DNA of 64,000 nt from Blastomyces gilchristii SLH14081 (GCF_000003855.2 NW_003101677.1:2291028-2355027), one strand, 5' to 3'; shown: positions 34,876 to 47,700, counted from the stretch's first letter. Made by a program: numbers and translations. Notes: generated from the letters alone by a model not told the origin.

Positions 34876-35417
34876 TGTCACGCCCCTGGCCGCGCCAAGG
34901 CCCCGCTGCGGTTCCGCACGGCTCATTGCTTCCATGCGGATGATTCTATTCATCCCGCAGGTCATTCAAACCGGTTTTCAGCCACTCTATGACATCATTC
35001 AGATATATTATAGAAAGATCTGATTGATAAATATGAGAACCTCACTTCTATATAAGGTCAGCAGATTACTCTTTCATAGCAGTAAGACACTGCTGAGATA
35101 TCACTCTGACTATTCTCACCTATGAAATGAAAGAACAGTATTCACTCATTGTCTATATAGAGTAGCTAGATGCTGGCTTCTTATTAAAGAAGTCAGTGAT
35201 TCATTTTTCTCTAACTGAAATATATACAAGAGTTACTGCATTTCTCATACAATCTTCTTAGTATACTAAGTATCATATCTGTAATATTCTTGCAATAATT
35301 CTGTAGCTTACAAGCTCACTATTCAATAAAATAGTCAAGCTCACTTATACAGCTTCTTAACAACTATCTCTATATAATATCACTGACTAGTCACTACTTC
35401 AGTTCTATTATGTTACA
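34876..35417 (+). repeat. Chromovirus 2 left LTR
   Basis: Starts TGTCACGCCCCTGGCC and ends GTTACA. Its first ~110 bp are GC-rich and seemingly unmutated; the rest is AT-shifted. The aligned start of the right LTR differs there almost only by C-to-T and G-to-A. Confidence 0.85.
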
Positions 35418-35639
35418 ATTTGAATCACTCAATCTGATTATAAGTTTGAATCAGTTGAGCTCTATTAATGAACTGATATGATCTCACACATCTGTGCTGA
35501 GACTGACTCAACCTCACTCTCTGAAGAAAACTTCATATCATTCTCTAGAGTGTGTACATCTCTGCTCTGACAGAAATCTGAGATTTCTGAACTCACTGCA
35601 TACTTTGATATGAGTTCTCTAATTACTCTGTCACTGTCA

Positions 35640-36850
35640 CAGCCTCTACACATCTACATCTATTATGAAGATAGAGAGATTAAGATCAGAGAGTCTCTGA
35701 ATTATAAGAGAAATATATTCTCTGAATTTCACAGCTTTATCTGTACTCTTGAACAGAAATTCTGCCTTAATCTGAGCCAGTTTAATACTCATGAGATATG
35801 AGTAATATACACTGTCAATCTTCTTGAAGATATCTCTGCAACTACTTGAGCTATTAAGAAGAGAGAGCTTGAGTATACTGATGCTACAATAACTTAAGAA
35901 GAATTCAAGAACTTTCTACTGAATCAAATTAAAGATCACTGTAACTGTGACTTTATAATAATACAGTGATTCAACTTATTATATCAATGAGATAATGAGA
36001 ATTCTTCTGATTTCAATACAAGATTTGAAGAATATTGAGAGGAATTAACTGATGATTTAAATCAATTAAAAATATAGCTTTATCTTACAAAGCTAACTCA
36101 CAAGATGTAAACAATAATATCACAGTATTAGAGTTTATTAATTAATTACACTAAGCTTGTTAACTTGAACTTCTGAATCTATTTGAATAATCAATTCTCT
36201 GAGAAAAAGATTAATAAGACTGTTTCTAAGTAATCAATGATAAGATTTAAACAGTGATATGACAGCTCTAATATGAAGAAAGTAAAGAAGAATTTCAAGT
36301 ATTCTGATTCTTTACTCACTGTGAAGAAATATTAAAAAAGATTTACTAAAGATCTCTGTTTTAACTATAAAGCTGATAATTACTATGCTAGTAATTATAA
36401 GTAGCTGAAGAAGAAAAGAAACTGAGAAGATATCTTCTCAAAGTTAACTCTTCTTCTGACAAATATATTCATGAAAGATAAAGAAGAGAAAGAAATAAAG
36501 AATTAACAATTCTTATATCTCTGAGTTCATATTACAATCATAATGTATACTCTGAATAGAAAGATATCAGTGAGATGTCTACTTGACTCTGAGATGAATA
36601 CTAACTTCATATTCTATTTCTTTTCTTTGATGAAGAATTGAAAGAAGATAGATCTGTCAGATTATACAAAATTTATTAAGAAAACAAAGTATCACTGTTT
36701 TGACATAATTTAAGCAAAGTATGTGATCACAGACTTAGAAGAAATCTTCAAGAAGAGCAGTCTGCTTCTTTATACTGTTAACATTATAGATGAGAATGTC
36801 ATTCTAGATCTCTTATAATTCAGAGAAAACAATTCTCTTATTAACTGAGT
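35640..36850 (+). pseudogene. Chromovirus 2 gag and protease (broken)
   Basis: A capsid-like region reads through several TGA/TAA codons (for example FNTRFEEYWEELTDDLNQLK near 36020). The zinc knuckle at 36357-36398 reads C-F-N-Y-K-A-D-N-Y-Y-A-S-N-Y: three of four ligands (Cys, His, Cys) are Tyr, each explained by one C:G to T:A change. The protease follows, with RCLLDSEMNTNFI (about 36570; DSG changed to DSE) and VILDLLQF...LINW (about 36795-36848), the usual end of the domain. LINE copy 4 interrupts right after. Confidence 0.7.
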
Positions 36851-37254
36851 CACTTAGGTATGACAGTACTGTCTCACTGATAAAGAGACATATACACAAC
36901 CGCTTCACCAGAAAATCGCTCGATTTTTTGAATAAGAACCCGCTGATAGATTCATTGAGAAGCCCCTGATCATACAAGCATTTTGACCCCATCGCTGACC
37001 GCATACCCCGTGTGGTGGTGGAGTTATGCAGCCAAATGTGAACCAGATGTTGTTCAAAACTCCTGAGTGGGATTATCCCCTGTTCTCCCCTACCACGCCA
37101 CAACCCCGGGCCAAATTGCCATACAAATTGTAAGGTGAAAAGACCTAGCCATATGCACCAATCTTCTCAATTTTGGAAGATCCCTGATCTGTAATTGTGG
37201 AGATATCTGAGAAGCAACATCTATGAAAACCCTGTTCATCTTTGATGTTCCAAA

Positions 37255-37530
37255 ACATCAATGCCAAGTCTCACCCTCATACTGCCCTTCCCAATCTGGC
37301 CCATCCCTAGCAGAAAAATACAAAAAGATACCTTGACAATAATATCAAGTACATAATCAACAGACTCTTCTGAAGTGCAATCTCTGTGAATACTCTGTCT
37401 GTCTTCAGTGTATCTAGACATCAATGTCAAGTCTCACCCTTGTACCACCTCTCTCAATCTGGCTCATCTCTGACAGAATAATATAAAAAGATATCTTAAC
37501 AACAGTACTCAATACATAATCAGTGAATAA
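37255..37530 (+). repeat. Two diverged 163-bp-period repeats in LINE 5' UTR
   Basis: The unit starting ACATCAATG at 37255 recurs at 37418 with mostly transition differences over about 110 bp. The same pair is present in copy 5 (about 51750-51990). Confidence 0.75.
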
Positions 37531-38456
37531 TAAGTCAACAGAATAAGTTAACACTATATTAACAACTATAAATTCAGTATACTTTAAGATCTGACTGAGA
37601 TTTTGATGCCTGTATAGTAAGGTATATTAAATCTAGTTTTAATATCTCAATATTCAATAGATTCTGCAAGAAATTGAGAATAGTAATACTAGATTTCTAC
37701 TGAATTTAAGAATTAACTCTATATTGATATAATCATTGACAAAGTCTTTTATTTTAAGATATAAATAATCAGTTTCTCTACATCTCACTGACAATATTTA
37801 TATTATTATATAGAAACAGACTTATATTCTCTATAATATTAAGACTCTGAAGAGAGAAAGTCTTGATAGAGAGTATATAGTAATACATATCTTTGCAGTT
37901 TCTATCTCATTCTTCTGCAGCAGTTAATACAAGAAAAAAGATCTTAGAAATAGTTTTTTACTTCTCTTGAAAAAGTAAGGTGTTTTTCTCTGAGTTTTAT
38001 ACAATATTCATATAAAGAATTAAAAACAGAGTTGTTTTCTGTCATAATTTCATATTCTTTTAAGTAAGAATTACTTTTTCAGTGACTGAAGAGCTTTCAT
38101 TAATACTTAATTCTCTTTTATACTCTTTATTAACTGATTTGAGTTGCACACTTATTATGTGAGAACAATTGAATGATTTAGAATAAAATTGAATAGTTTT
38201 AATCAATTTCTCTGTAAAGAATTGACTTATTTTTTATCAGTTTTTCTCTTAAAAACTGTTATATTATCTGATTTATTATCAATTGATATCATACTTTTTC
38301 TCACTGTATTTCAAGAAAGAGTTTGTAAAGATTTTATTGATTTGTCTCAAAAATCAATTTTAGTTTATTAGATTCTCTTCAAAAATCTAATCTAGTTACT
38401 GAACTAGTGTGAAAAAAATCAGGTGTTTTATACATAAAAGTCTTTCATTCATGTTT

Positions 38457-38641
38457 TGAAACAGTTTGATCAACCTTTCAATGGAAAATAGATTAATAAA
38501 TCTCTCAACTGAAACAGTCTGATCAACTTTTCATTTGAAAATAGATTAATAAATCTCTCAATTGAAACAGTCTGATCTACTTTTCATTTAAAAATAGACT
38601 GATAAATCTCTTAATTGAAACAGTCTGATCAACTTTTCATT
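38457..38641 (+). repeat. 53-bp tandem monomers upstream of LINE ORF1 (about 3.5 units)
   Basis: Units start TGAAACAG at 38457, 38510, 38563 and 38616, exactly 53 bp apart, ending just before the ORF1 start. Copy 5 has about 2.5 units at 52938-53069. Confidence 0.9.
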
Positions 38642-38652
38642 CAGTGAGTAAA

Positions 38653-40275
38653 ATGAGTTCAAGAGTACACTTAGTTAATGTGAAAAAAGATGTTTTCTCA
38701 GATACTGTTTCTGAGATTGAAATTCCAAAGAGAAGAAAGAAGAAAGAAATAGAGAAACAACAAGTTCTTGAAATACAGAAACTGAAAAAAGCAAGTAAAA
38801 TTCTTGAAAAACAGTGTCTGAGTGAGAAGAATGAAGAAGTTCTGTTAATTCTTCATACTCAGACTAGACAACTACAAGAAGTGATCAAGTTCAAACTTGA
38901 AATTTCAAACACAATTCAAAAAACATTGAAATCTTCTACTACAGTTACTGACTCTTTTTCATGTTCTACTTCTTCATCTTCTTCTTCAAATCAGAAGAAA
39001 ATATATACTTAAGTAGCAGAATCTGCTATCTCTAAACCTGCTAGTTCAAAATCTGCTCAAAATTCTGAGAAAAATGAGAAGAATATTACTCAGATCTCTG
39101 TTCATCAAAAGAAAAAAAAAGAAATATAAAAAGAGAAGAACTTTCAAATCTTCAGAAATAGAAGACTTATTCTCAAAGTCTCAAATCAGAAGATCTTGCA
39201 AAGAAACCAGCTAAACTCAAATCTCATTTTCAGAATTAGAAATGAAATTAATGAGCAGTTCTTTTCTCAGTTAATGACTGATATTGAAGTTCAACAATTA
39301 GTTATAGCTTCAATTGAGTTATCTTTCTTTGAAAATTCTATTATTTTCACTACAATGTCTGAATTCAGTGCAGAATTCCTCATTCAGAATGAGAATCTCT
39401 GAAAATCAGCAATAGAATCTCTACTGAATACAACAATTCTATCTGAGAGAGATGAAAAGTGAGACAAATTCATTCTTCATGATATTTCAGTTGAAATTTT
39501 TGACTGTGAGAAAGAAATGCTACTTCTTAAAAATGAATTAGAAGTATACAATTCTATTTAACTGAGAAAAGAGTCTGTATGACTTAATTCAATTAAGTTC
39601 AGACAGAGCAGAAGAAATGTCTCTGTTCTAGTGTATATAAAAATACTTGAACAATCAAGAATCTCTGAAGTAAGAGTAGCAGATTTGAAAATGAGAGTGC
39701 ATGAATACGAAGACTCAAGAATGAATCTCAAAGCTCAAACACAGTGTTCAAACTGTCAAAGATATGAATACTTTGCAATCTCTTGTTTCAGAGACTCAAA
39801 ATGCGCATTCTATGCTAGAGATCATAAAACTAGTGAGTATAAATGTGAAACATGCTTAAAAAGAGATGAAATATATCAATATACTCTGCTTAAGTGCTTC
39901 AATTGCTAAGAAAATCATGGATCTAGCTCAAAAGAATGTGTATTTACTTCAAGAACTCAGAAGAACTGAAGCAAAGATAAAGCTTAAAGTGAATCTAAAA
40001 CTGAAGAGAAAAGTCAAGCTAGTAAATCTATAACTGTAAGCTTAAAAAGAAGAAACTCTCAACTATCTAGGTCTTCAAACTTCAATTCTTCAGCTAAATG
40101 TAAACAGAATTTGAATTCTTAAATATCTGTTAAGATTAGAGAATTGAGCAATGACTCTGATGATAAACTAGATAGAATACAAGCAGTTGAGATTCCTGCT
40201 TTTCAAAATAGTTATAATCTACTATCTGATAATAGTGATTAGATTCTACTCTCTCTTTACTCTCTTTTAGTATAA
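38653..40275 (+). pseudogene. LINE copy 4 ORF1 (gag-like nucleic-acid-binding protein)
   Basis: About 540 codons, with only a handful of stops. The basic N-terminus has a nuclear-localisation-like cluster (IPKRRKKKEIEKQ), then a coiled-coil segment, a Ser-rich linker (38950-39000) and an ordered central region. Three zinc knuckles follow near the C-terminus: CSNC-X4-Y-X4-C, C-X2-Y-X3-H-X6-C and CFNC-X3-H-X6-C. In related copies the Tyr residues are His or Cys, so the changes are recent transitions. Known role of such ORF1 proteins: RNA binding and RNP assembly for retrotransposition. I chose the ATG at 38653 over an in-frame GTG at 38644. Confidence 0.7.
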
Positions 40276-43200
40276 ATGTACAACAAAAACAACAAAAAAA
40301 GTTTAAAAACTCTTCAAAAATCACATTTATTTAAAACAATGTAAGTAGAAACTTAAATTGCATTTATTCTTATCTTCAGATTACATTTGAATAAAAAGTT
40401 GACTTTGTACTTCTTCAAGAACCAAACTTTGATACTGAGTAAAAGTACATTATTTCTCATTCAAGCTATTACTGCTTTCTTTCTGAAAAATCTGAGATAA
40501 AATTAAGAGTAGTGATCTATGAGAGAAAAAGATCAAGATATCAATTTAATCTGAGATTTGATATCATATCTGACTCTAATATTCTAGTGAGTGATATTAT
40601 AGATAAAGATAATGAGTTTGATACTATTCAACTTATAAATATCTGTAATGAAGAGTCATTGAAAGAAAATAAGAATATCTGAACAATTGACAGAGAATTT
40701 TTAAATATAACTTTCTTAAAAAACTCTATAATTATAGAAGACTTCAATGCACATTATCTCTGATGAAACTCAGAGTGCATAAGAGCAGTAAGAGTGAATA
40801 AACTGATTGAATAAACTTTTGAATATTTAATAGATTTAGTTAACAAGTCTGATCAATAAACATTCTTTAGAAAAGACATGAAATAGAAATCTATTATAGA
40901 TCTAACTTTCAAGTCATAAAATCTAATTGAAAAAAGACTTATAAACTTATTTATTGATTCAAATGATTCCTTAGAATTGAGTCATGAGATCATTGAATTT
41001 GATATTGAACTGAGTGAAAAATAAAGAAGTGAAAATCCTCTTCTCTCTAATCAGTATAACTTTGAAAAAGCTGATTGAAAAGCAGTTGAAGAAAGAGTAA
41101 AACAGCTGAAATCTGAAAGACAGAATGAGTTCTATTGAAATCAAAGTCAAGATATCTCAAATGAAATACTTAAAAATAGAGTAAAGCTGATTACATCTAT
41201 TCTTTCATAAAGTATTGAAAAAATATTTCAAAGAAAAAGTCTTCTGAGTATTTTAAATCTTGATGAAATGAGAATATCACTTCTAAAAGAAAGCACTTAG
41301 TCACTGCTAAGAGAGATTGAAAGAATAACTTAATATCTAATGAAAAGTTCAAAGCTACTTAAAATGAATATTTTTCAGATCTTAAAAAAGTCAAAACAGA
41401 TTACTAGAACAAATTTCTTGAAGAAGTATAAGAAAAAGAAGTTTTTAAAGTCTTGAACTATACTAAAACAAGAAGTGAAGCAAAGCTTTCAATCTTAGAA
41501 TATAAATTTCAGAATGAATTGTATACAGCAAACTCTTTTGAGAAAAAATGTCAAGCTTTTATAAGAATTCTCTTTCAAAACTTATCATATTTAGAAGAGA
41601 AGAATATGTCATTTCATGAATATATTGATGAAAATAACTGGGAATGGCCTGAGCTTACATGTGATGAACTAGAGTCAGCAATATTCTCAAGTTCAATTAA
41701 AACTGCTGCAGGGCCTGATTCAATTAATCACTTAATTATTTAAAACATATATTTCTACTTGAAGAATGAATATTTTAAGCTCTTTTTGAATCTTTTAAAA
41801 GATGATTATCATTCTCAATGCTGAAGAGAAGCTACAGAAGTAATCCTTGCAAAACCTAATAGAAAAGCTTCAATTTCTAAGTGATATAGAGGAATATCTC
41901 TGTTGAACTGTTTAAGAAAAATTCTAGAAAAGATAATAGCTACTAGATTATCTTTTATAAGCTCTATTAGTGATTCTATTCTATTTAATGAATAAATAAG
42001 AGATAGAAAACAATGTTCTGCAATTGATATTGTTCTCTCAGTTATTCATGATATTCAAGTAGCAAAGTATGAAGATCTGGTCTCAACTGTACTTTTTATT
42101 AATATAAACAAGGCATTTGATCAAGTTTCAAAGTCTAAGATGATTCAAACATTGAAGATTTTGAAACTGTCACTTTCTCTAATAAAATGAGTTAATTGTT
42201 TCATGTCTAAAGGAATTATACAACTATTCTTTGATGAAAGAAAACAAGATAAAACTGAGATAAAAATAGAAGTAGTACAAGAATCTTCAATCTCATCTGT
42301 TTTATTTGTAATATACACTGCATATCTATTCAAGAATAGAGAGATGAAAATAGTGAGATCTTCAAGTTATGTAGATAATATTGATCTACTCTACAGTTCA
42401 AAGATAATGAGAGAGAATTTAGAAGTGATTGAGAAAGTAGTAAAGAAAATCTTTGTTAGAGTAGATATCAATCTAATTCAATTTAATATGAATAAAACTG
42501 AGTTAATTCACTTTTTTTCTAAGTTTAATAAGAAAGAACTAAGTCTAACTCTTTTGAATAAAGAGATTAAACCCAGTTTGAATATCAAATGACTAGAAGT
42601 ATGGTTAAACTCCAAGTTGAATTTTAAATATCATATTCAACAAAGAAGTATCAAGACAGAGAGACTACTGAATAGTATAATCAGACTATCAAATACTGAG
42701 AGAGGTCTATTCTTTCAGACTATGAGACAGTTATACATAGCCTGTATTATCTCAGTAGCTGATTATGAAGTTTCAGTTTGATGAAATAATCAAGAAAACT
42801 TTACTGAACTCTTTCAAAGTCTATATAACAGAGTTTTGAGAAGAATTCTGAGAGCATTTAAATCATCTTCTATTAAAGCAATGAAAATTGAAGCTTCAAT
42901 TTCATCTTCTACTATTCAATTTGAAAAGATCTGTGTGAACTATGCTCTGAGAGTTATGAAGATGAGCATAAATTATATAATCAGAGAAAGAGTCTCTTCT
43001 TCATTTTCATCAGTTAACTCAGAAAATGAACTGGATTGAAATAGATTTCTTGATTGAAATGAGAATAATACTTTAAAGAAAATACTCTCTCAACTGTATA
43101 GACTATGTTCATTTATTAAGAATCAATTTTCTTCATTAAATGTTGAGAAAATTGATCATGAGAAGATATCTCTCTGAAGAGAAAAGCTGAAATCTCTGAT

Positions 43201-44221
43201 AGACTTATAAATGAGTGAACTATCTAGAGAGAGAGAATATGAACAGTATTTGAAGAAGATCTCTACAATCAATATAAAAGACTCTATTCTGATTTACTTA
43301 GATGACTCAAAAAATGAGAATTTGAATAGATTAGGCGCAGGCTTTGCTTATACTGAAGATAATATCAATTTTATCTCAGATTTCTGAAATTTAGACTGTG
43401 AATCTGAAGTCTTTGATGCTGAACTATTTGTAATAGTGAAAGCTTTCAAACTCATTGAAATAAAATCTTATAAAAGAGGAAATAGTTTGAAAGAGATATG
43501 AATATTCTCTAATAGTCAAGCTGCTTTAAATAGACTTAGAAATAGTCAGATTCATAATGATCAAATGAATCTTGAACTGATTTTAAACTCTGTTTTGAAA
43601 ATTCAAAAGAGAAGAACATCAAAACTGATAATTCATCTGCATTGAGTTCCTGCTCATGTGAATATTCATGACAATGAATTGGCTGATTCAGCTGTAAAAA
43701 AGAGTTCAGAATTAAGCAGATCTATTTCAAAAACAGTGTTCTGATCTTTCATAAAGAGAAAGATAAAAGAAGCTTGTTTAAATAAGTGAAATGAAAGCTG
43801 ACAGAAACAAAAGAAGAGTATACATTATTCAAGATTTGAGACAAAACCAAAGTGAAAATCTTGTTCAATTAAATGTAAAAAGAAAATATTCTCATCTATA
43901 ATTCAGCTGAAACTAGAACATGGTTATTTCAAATCCTATATACAAAGATTTGATGATAGATTTGATTCAACAGAGTGCTCATTCTGCAATATGAATGAAA
44001 ATCCTGAGTATATTGTAATGCATTGTGTATTATACAATAGTCTCAGAGTCAGATTAAAGAAGAAGTATGATTTAAATCAATTAAATATGAGGTTCTTATT
44101 CTCAACTGAGACAGGAATTAAATACTTAATAGACTTTCTATCAGAAACTCAAGCAGCTACAAGACAATGACTGAATTCAGAAGTATCTGAATATGAAGAG
44201 ACAGAAATTGATTAGATATAG
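40276..44221 (+). pseudogene. LINE copy 4 ORF2 (APE endonuclease, RT, RNase H)
   Basis: The APE domain is recognisable by IIIEDFNAHYLWWNSE (40730-40780, Trp as TGA). RT runs from about 41650: NNWEWPEL keeps two TGG codons, AAGPDSIN (41705), the LLNCL block, then the catalytic box YVDN (42369-42380) with the second Asp changed to Asn. RNase H follows (YLDDSK, DAELF, S.SQAAL, HVNIHDNELADSA) and then a C-terminal zinc-like motif (CSFC near 43978). Length is not a multiple of three, so at least one indel is present. From 42241 to about 44345 it is almost the same as copy 5. Confidence 0.8.
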
Positions 44222-44508
44222 TCTGTTAAAACAGCTATACACTATCTTTTAATAATTTTATTTTGTTATAGTCTCTCTTTACTGTACTTGTTTCTTTCTG
44301 TTCTTTTCTATCTATCTATTTAATGTGTCTATCTTTAAGACTATGTTCTCTTTTCCTCTGTCATGATATTTTCAAATGATTTCAAAGTATCAGAAGGTGT
44401 TGAAATACTGCAATTTATAAACAGTTTTTGTATTCTGAGCTGGAATATTCTGATTTTGCATATCTGAAATTGATAAATGTATAATAGTTGACTCTATAGA
44501 TATAGGAA

Positions 44509-44615
44509 TATCGTAAGACGAGGAGTTTCAGTAATCGGTAAGCCCTGATGGCTCAATCAAGACTTAGATTATAATACGACGTGCAATGCATGCACGGTTG
44601 ACACGTGCTCGTAGC
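44509..44615. other. CpG-rich 107-bp segment abutting gap
   Basis: The LINE sequence stops at TATAGGAA and is replaced by unrelated CpG-rich sequence (many CG, contrast with neighbours) that runs into the N gap. It may be a mis-assembled contig end or a separate unmutated insertion. Confidence 0.6.
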
Positions 44616-44717
44616 NNNNNNNNNNNNNNNNNNNNNNNNNNNNNNNNNNNNNNNNNNNNNNNNNNNNNNNNNNNNNNNNNNNNNNNNNNNNNNNNNNNNN
44701 NNNNNNNNNNNNNNNNN
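44616..44717. other. Assembly gap (102 N)
   Basis: Run of N inside chromovirus 2, between the truncated LINE copy 4 and the RT region. Confidence 0.99.
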
Positions 44718-47700
44718 CTCTCTTTACAGATTATAAGAATGTCTTTTTAAAAAGAGAAGCAGTGAAGTTTTCTGACATCAAGATATGATATAAGATTTGT
44801 CTTGAAGATAATATAACAGTGCTGTACAGGTCTCTTTATAACTTATCTGTAAAGAAATTAAATGTTCTGTATAAATATCTTGAGAAAGTGTAATCAAAGA
44901 ACTGAATACACTTATCAAAGAGTTCAGCAGAGATATCTATACTCTTTGTACTCAAGAAGAACAGTAGATTATATCTATGTGTAGACTACAGAGGCCTCAA
45001 TAAGATGACAGTTAAGAATTACTATTTATTATTATAAATTGATGAGATGATCAATTGATTATCTGAAGCAAAGATGTTCTCAAAGATTAATATATAAGAT
45101 ATCTATTATAGAATCAGAGTTAATGAAGATAATATTTGAAAAACAGCTTTTTATATCAAGTACAGCAATTTTGATTATCTTGTTTTATCTTTTGATCTTT
45201 ATAATGCTTCAGTCATCTTCCAGGCTCATATAAATGAGGTGCTGCAGGGCCTTGTCAACATCTTCTGTATAGTATACTTGAATGACATTCTAAGCTTCTT
45301 GAAAACAGAGAAAGAACATGATATTCATATTCAAGAAGTATTGAGTCACTTGAGACAGTATTAACTCTATACAAACACTGAAAAATGCTCATTCTACATA
45401 CAGAAGATTGATTTCTTCGATTATATTATTAAGATGAATGACATTTCAATGAACAGAAGTCAGGTCTCTGTTATCAAGAACTGACTGATGCTGTGAATAT
45501 ACTGCAAGATGCAGATATTTCTAGAATTTGCAAATTTCTACAGATAATTCATCTATGTATATTCACAGATTACTGTCCCTCTTATAGATATGTTAAAGAG
45601 AAGTGTGAAAGACAGAAAGACAGAACTATTTACTCTTACTCAAGACACTGTGCAGGCATTTGTAGAATTGAAACAAGCTTTTATAGATGTCACAATGCTG
45701 AATCACTTTAATCCTGACTTATTCAGTCAGTGTAAGACTGATGCATCTGAGAATAAGATCTGTGAAATCTTTTCACAGTTGAGACTGAAGACCTTTCAAT
45801 GTTGAAAGAATCAGAGAATAATAATCTCTGAGAATACAGACAATCAAATATCTGTGAGAGAAGGCTTTTTCACAGAGTCTATAAAACACTGTGAATAAAG
45901 ATCAGTGATCTTCTTCTTCAAGAAGTTATCACTTATGCAGAGAAGGTATGATACTCATAATCAAGAGATGTTAGTAATTGTCAAATTCTTTAAGATCTGA
46001 TGACATTATCTTCAGAGTAGTAAGTACTCAGTGTAAGTTCTCACTGATTATATGAATCTGCATTACTTCTTGACAACAAAGAGCTTGATAGAATGTTAAG
46101 TCAGATAAGCAGAGCTGCTTTCAGAGTATGATTTCTATATCTGATATTATTCAGATCAGTTTAATCTTACTGATATACTGTCTAGACAGTCTCATTATAA
46201 TATTATTAATATGAAGAAGAATTCTATAAAAGAATGTCTGTCATCACTGCAGAAAAAGCTGACTGCAGAAGATTGAGATTCTCTAAAGCTTGAGAATAGC
46301 ACTGATAAGACAGCTGTACAACTCTGTCTAGAAGATGAAAGAAAATCTGAGTCTCTGTAGAGAACTGACACTGAAGATTATAAGCTTCTTATATTATATC
46401 TTACTATCATTGAATTGATAAACAATGAAACAGTCTATAATCTTTTAATCTGACTACTTTTAAAATTTATTGATAAATTATAAAAGAGGAACATTTCTAC
46501 TGCAGCTTGAATTCAGAAGTTGAAGAAGAAAGAATATGATTTATACTTGAAAGAGACAGACTCTGAGCAGAGTGATGCTGCTAAGAAATCAAGTCACTGA
46601 TAACTAGAGAAATGTGAACTTCTACTGCTAAATAATTCAGTCTTTATCTCTCATAGCAGAGCAGTGTGTCAGAAGTGATTAAGAATTCATTATAATGATT
46701 TTCATGTAAAACACTTCAGATTAGAGAAGACTGAGAAGTGTTTAAAATATAAATATATTTAAGATAAGCTCTGAGCAGATGTAAAAGAGTATGTTAAGAC
46801 TTATAATATCTGTTAAAGAATAAAGATTCTGCAGTATAAGTAATACAGTGAGTTAGTATCACTGTCTATTTCAAAGAACTTATGACAGAATTTATTGATG
46901 AATTTCATAGTTGATCTACTGAAGTTAACAAGAGTCAAACAATATAACTTAATTTTGATTATTGTTAATTACTTCATAAAGATGACTAAATATATTTCTA
47001 CTTATAAAAAGATTAAAGCCTCTGAATTAGCTGACCTGTTTTTAGATATTATTATTTGTAATCACAGTACTCTGAGATCATTGATAACAGATCAAGAATC
47101 TCTCTTCATCAGTAAATACTGATCAGCTTTTTACTATTATTCTATAATAAGATGTCTTCTCAGTATTACATTTCATTCACAGATAGATAATCAGACTGAA
47201 TATCAGAATCAGATATTAGAACAGCATCTTCAAGTGTTCTATTTATATTATTAGAATAATTGACTTAAATATCTTCTAACTGCTGAATTTGAATATAGTA
47301 ATGCAGAGAATGTAATATTAAAAGTATCTTCTTTCTATACTTATTATGAATATAATTCTTTATTATTCAGTGACATTGCAGATGATATTTCAAAGAAGAG
47401 AATAGACAGTTAGAATATTAAACAGATACAGAGAATAGATTATTTCTCAGTATTAAATGTAAAAGTAATATTAAAACTTTTGAATAAAAGTTATAAGAAG
47501 ATGATGAAAAGTATTCACTGTGTTCAGAAGCAGTAAATGAAATACTATAATTAAAAACATCTTTTAATAAAGTTCTTAATAGAGAATCAAGTGCTACTTT
47601 CAGTAAAGAATATCAAGATAATAAGATTATATAAGAAGCTCAGTGAGTAGTGACTAGAATCTTTTCTAATAATAAGAGTGATAAATAAGCAGATATATAA

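Larger units (their letters stand above)
36899..44508 (+). mobile_element. Tad1-like LINE, copy 4 (near full length), in chromovirus 2
   Basis: Has a 5' UTR of about 1.75 kb. Its first ~230 bp keep CpGs; then come a 163-bp-period duplication (37255/37418) and 53-bp tandem monomers (38457-38641). ORF1 starts at about 38653 and runs to about 40275 with three CCHC-type knuckles (39750-39950; first His and one Cys are Tyr). ORF2 (about 40276-44221) has APE, RT (box YVDN near 42375), RNase H (YLDDSK 43295, DAELF 43420) and a C-terminal CX2C...H...C. The 3' UTR stops at 44508 before the terminal hairpins, cut by foreign sequence and a gap. A TAAATG stop/start lies between ORF1 and ORF2, in one frame. 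Confidence 0.88.

Noticed and set aside
36813..37103. 96-codon minus-strand ORF near the LINE copy 4 start
   Set aside because: It is antisense to the chromovirus 2 / LINE 5' UTR junction; open only because the 5' UTR escaped mutation.
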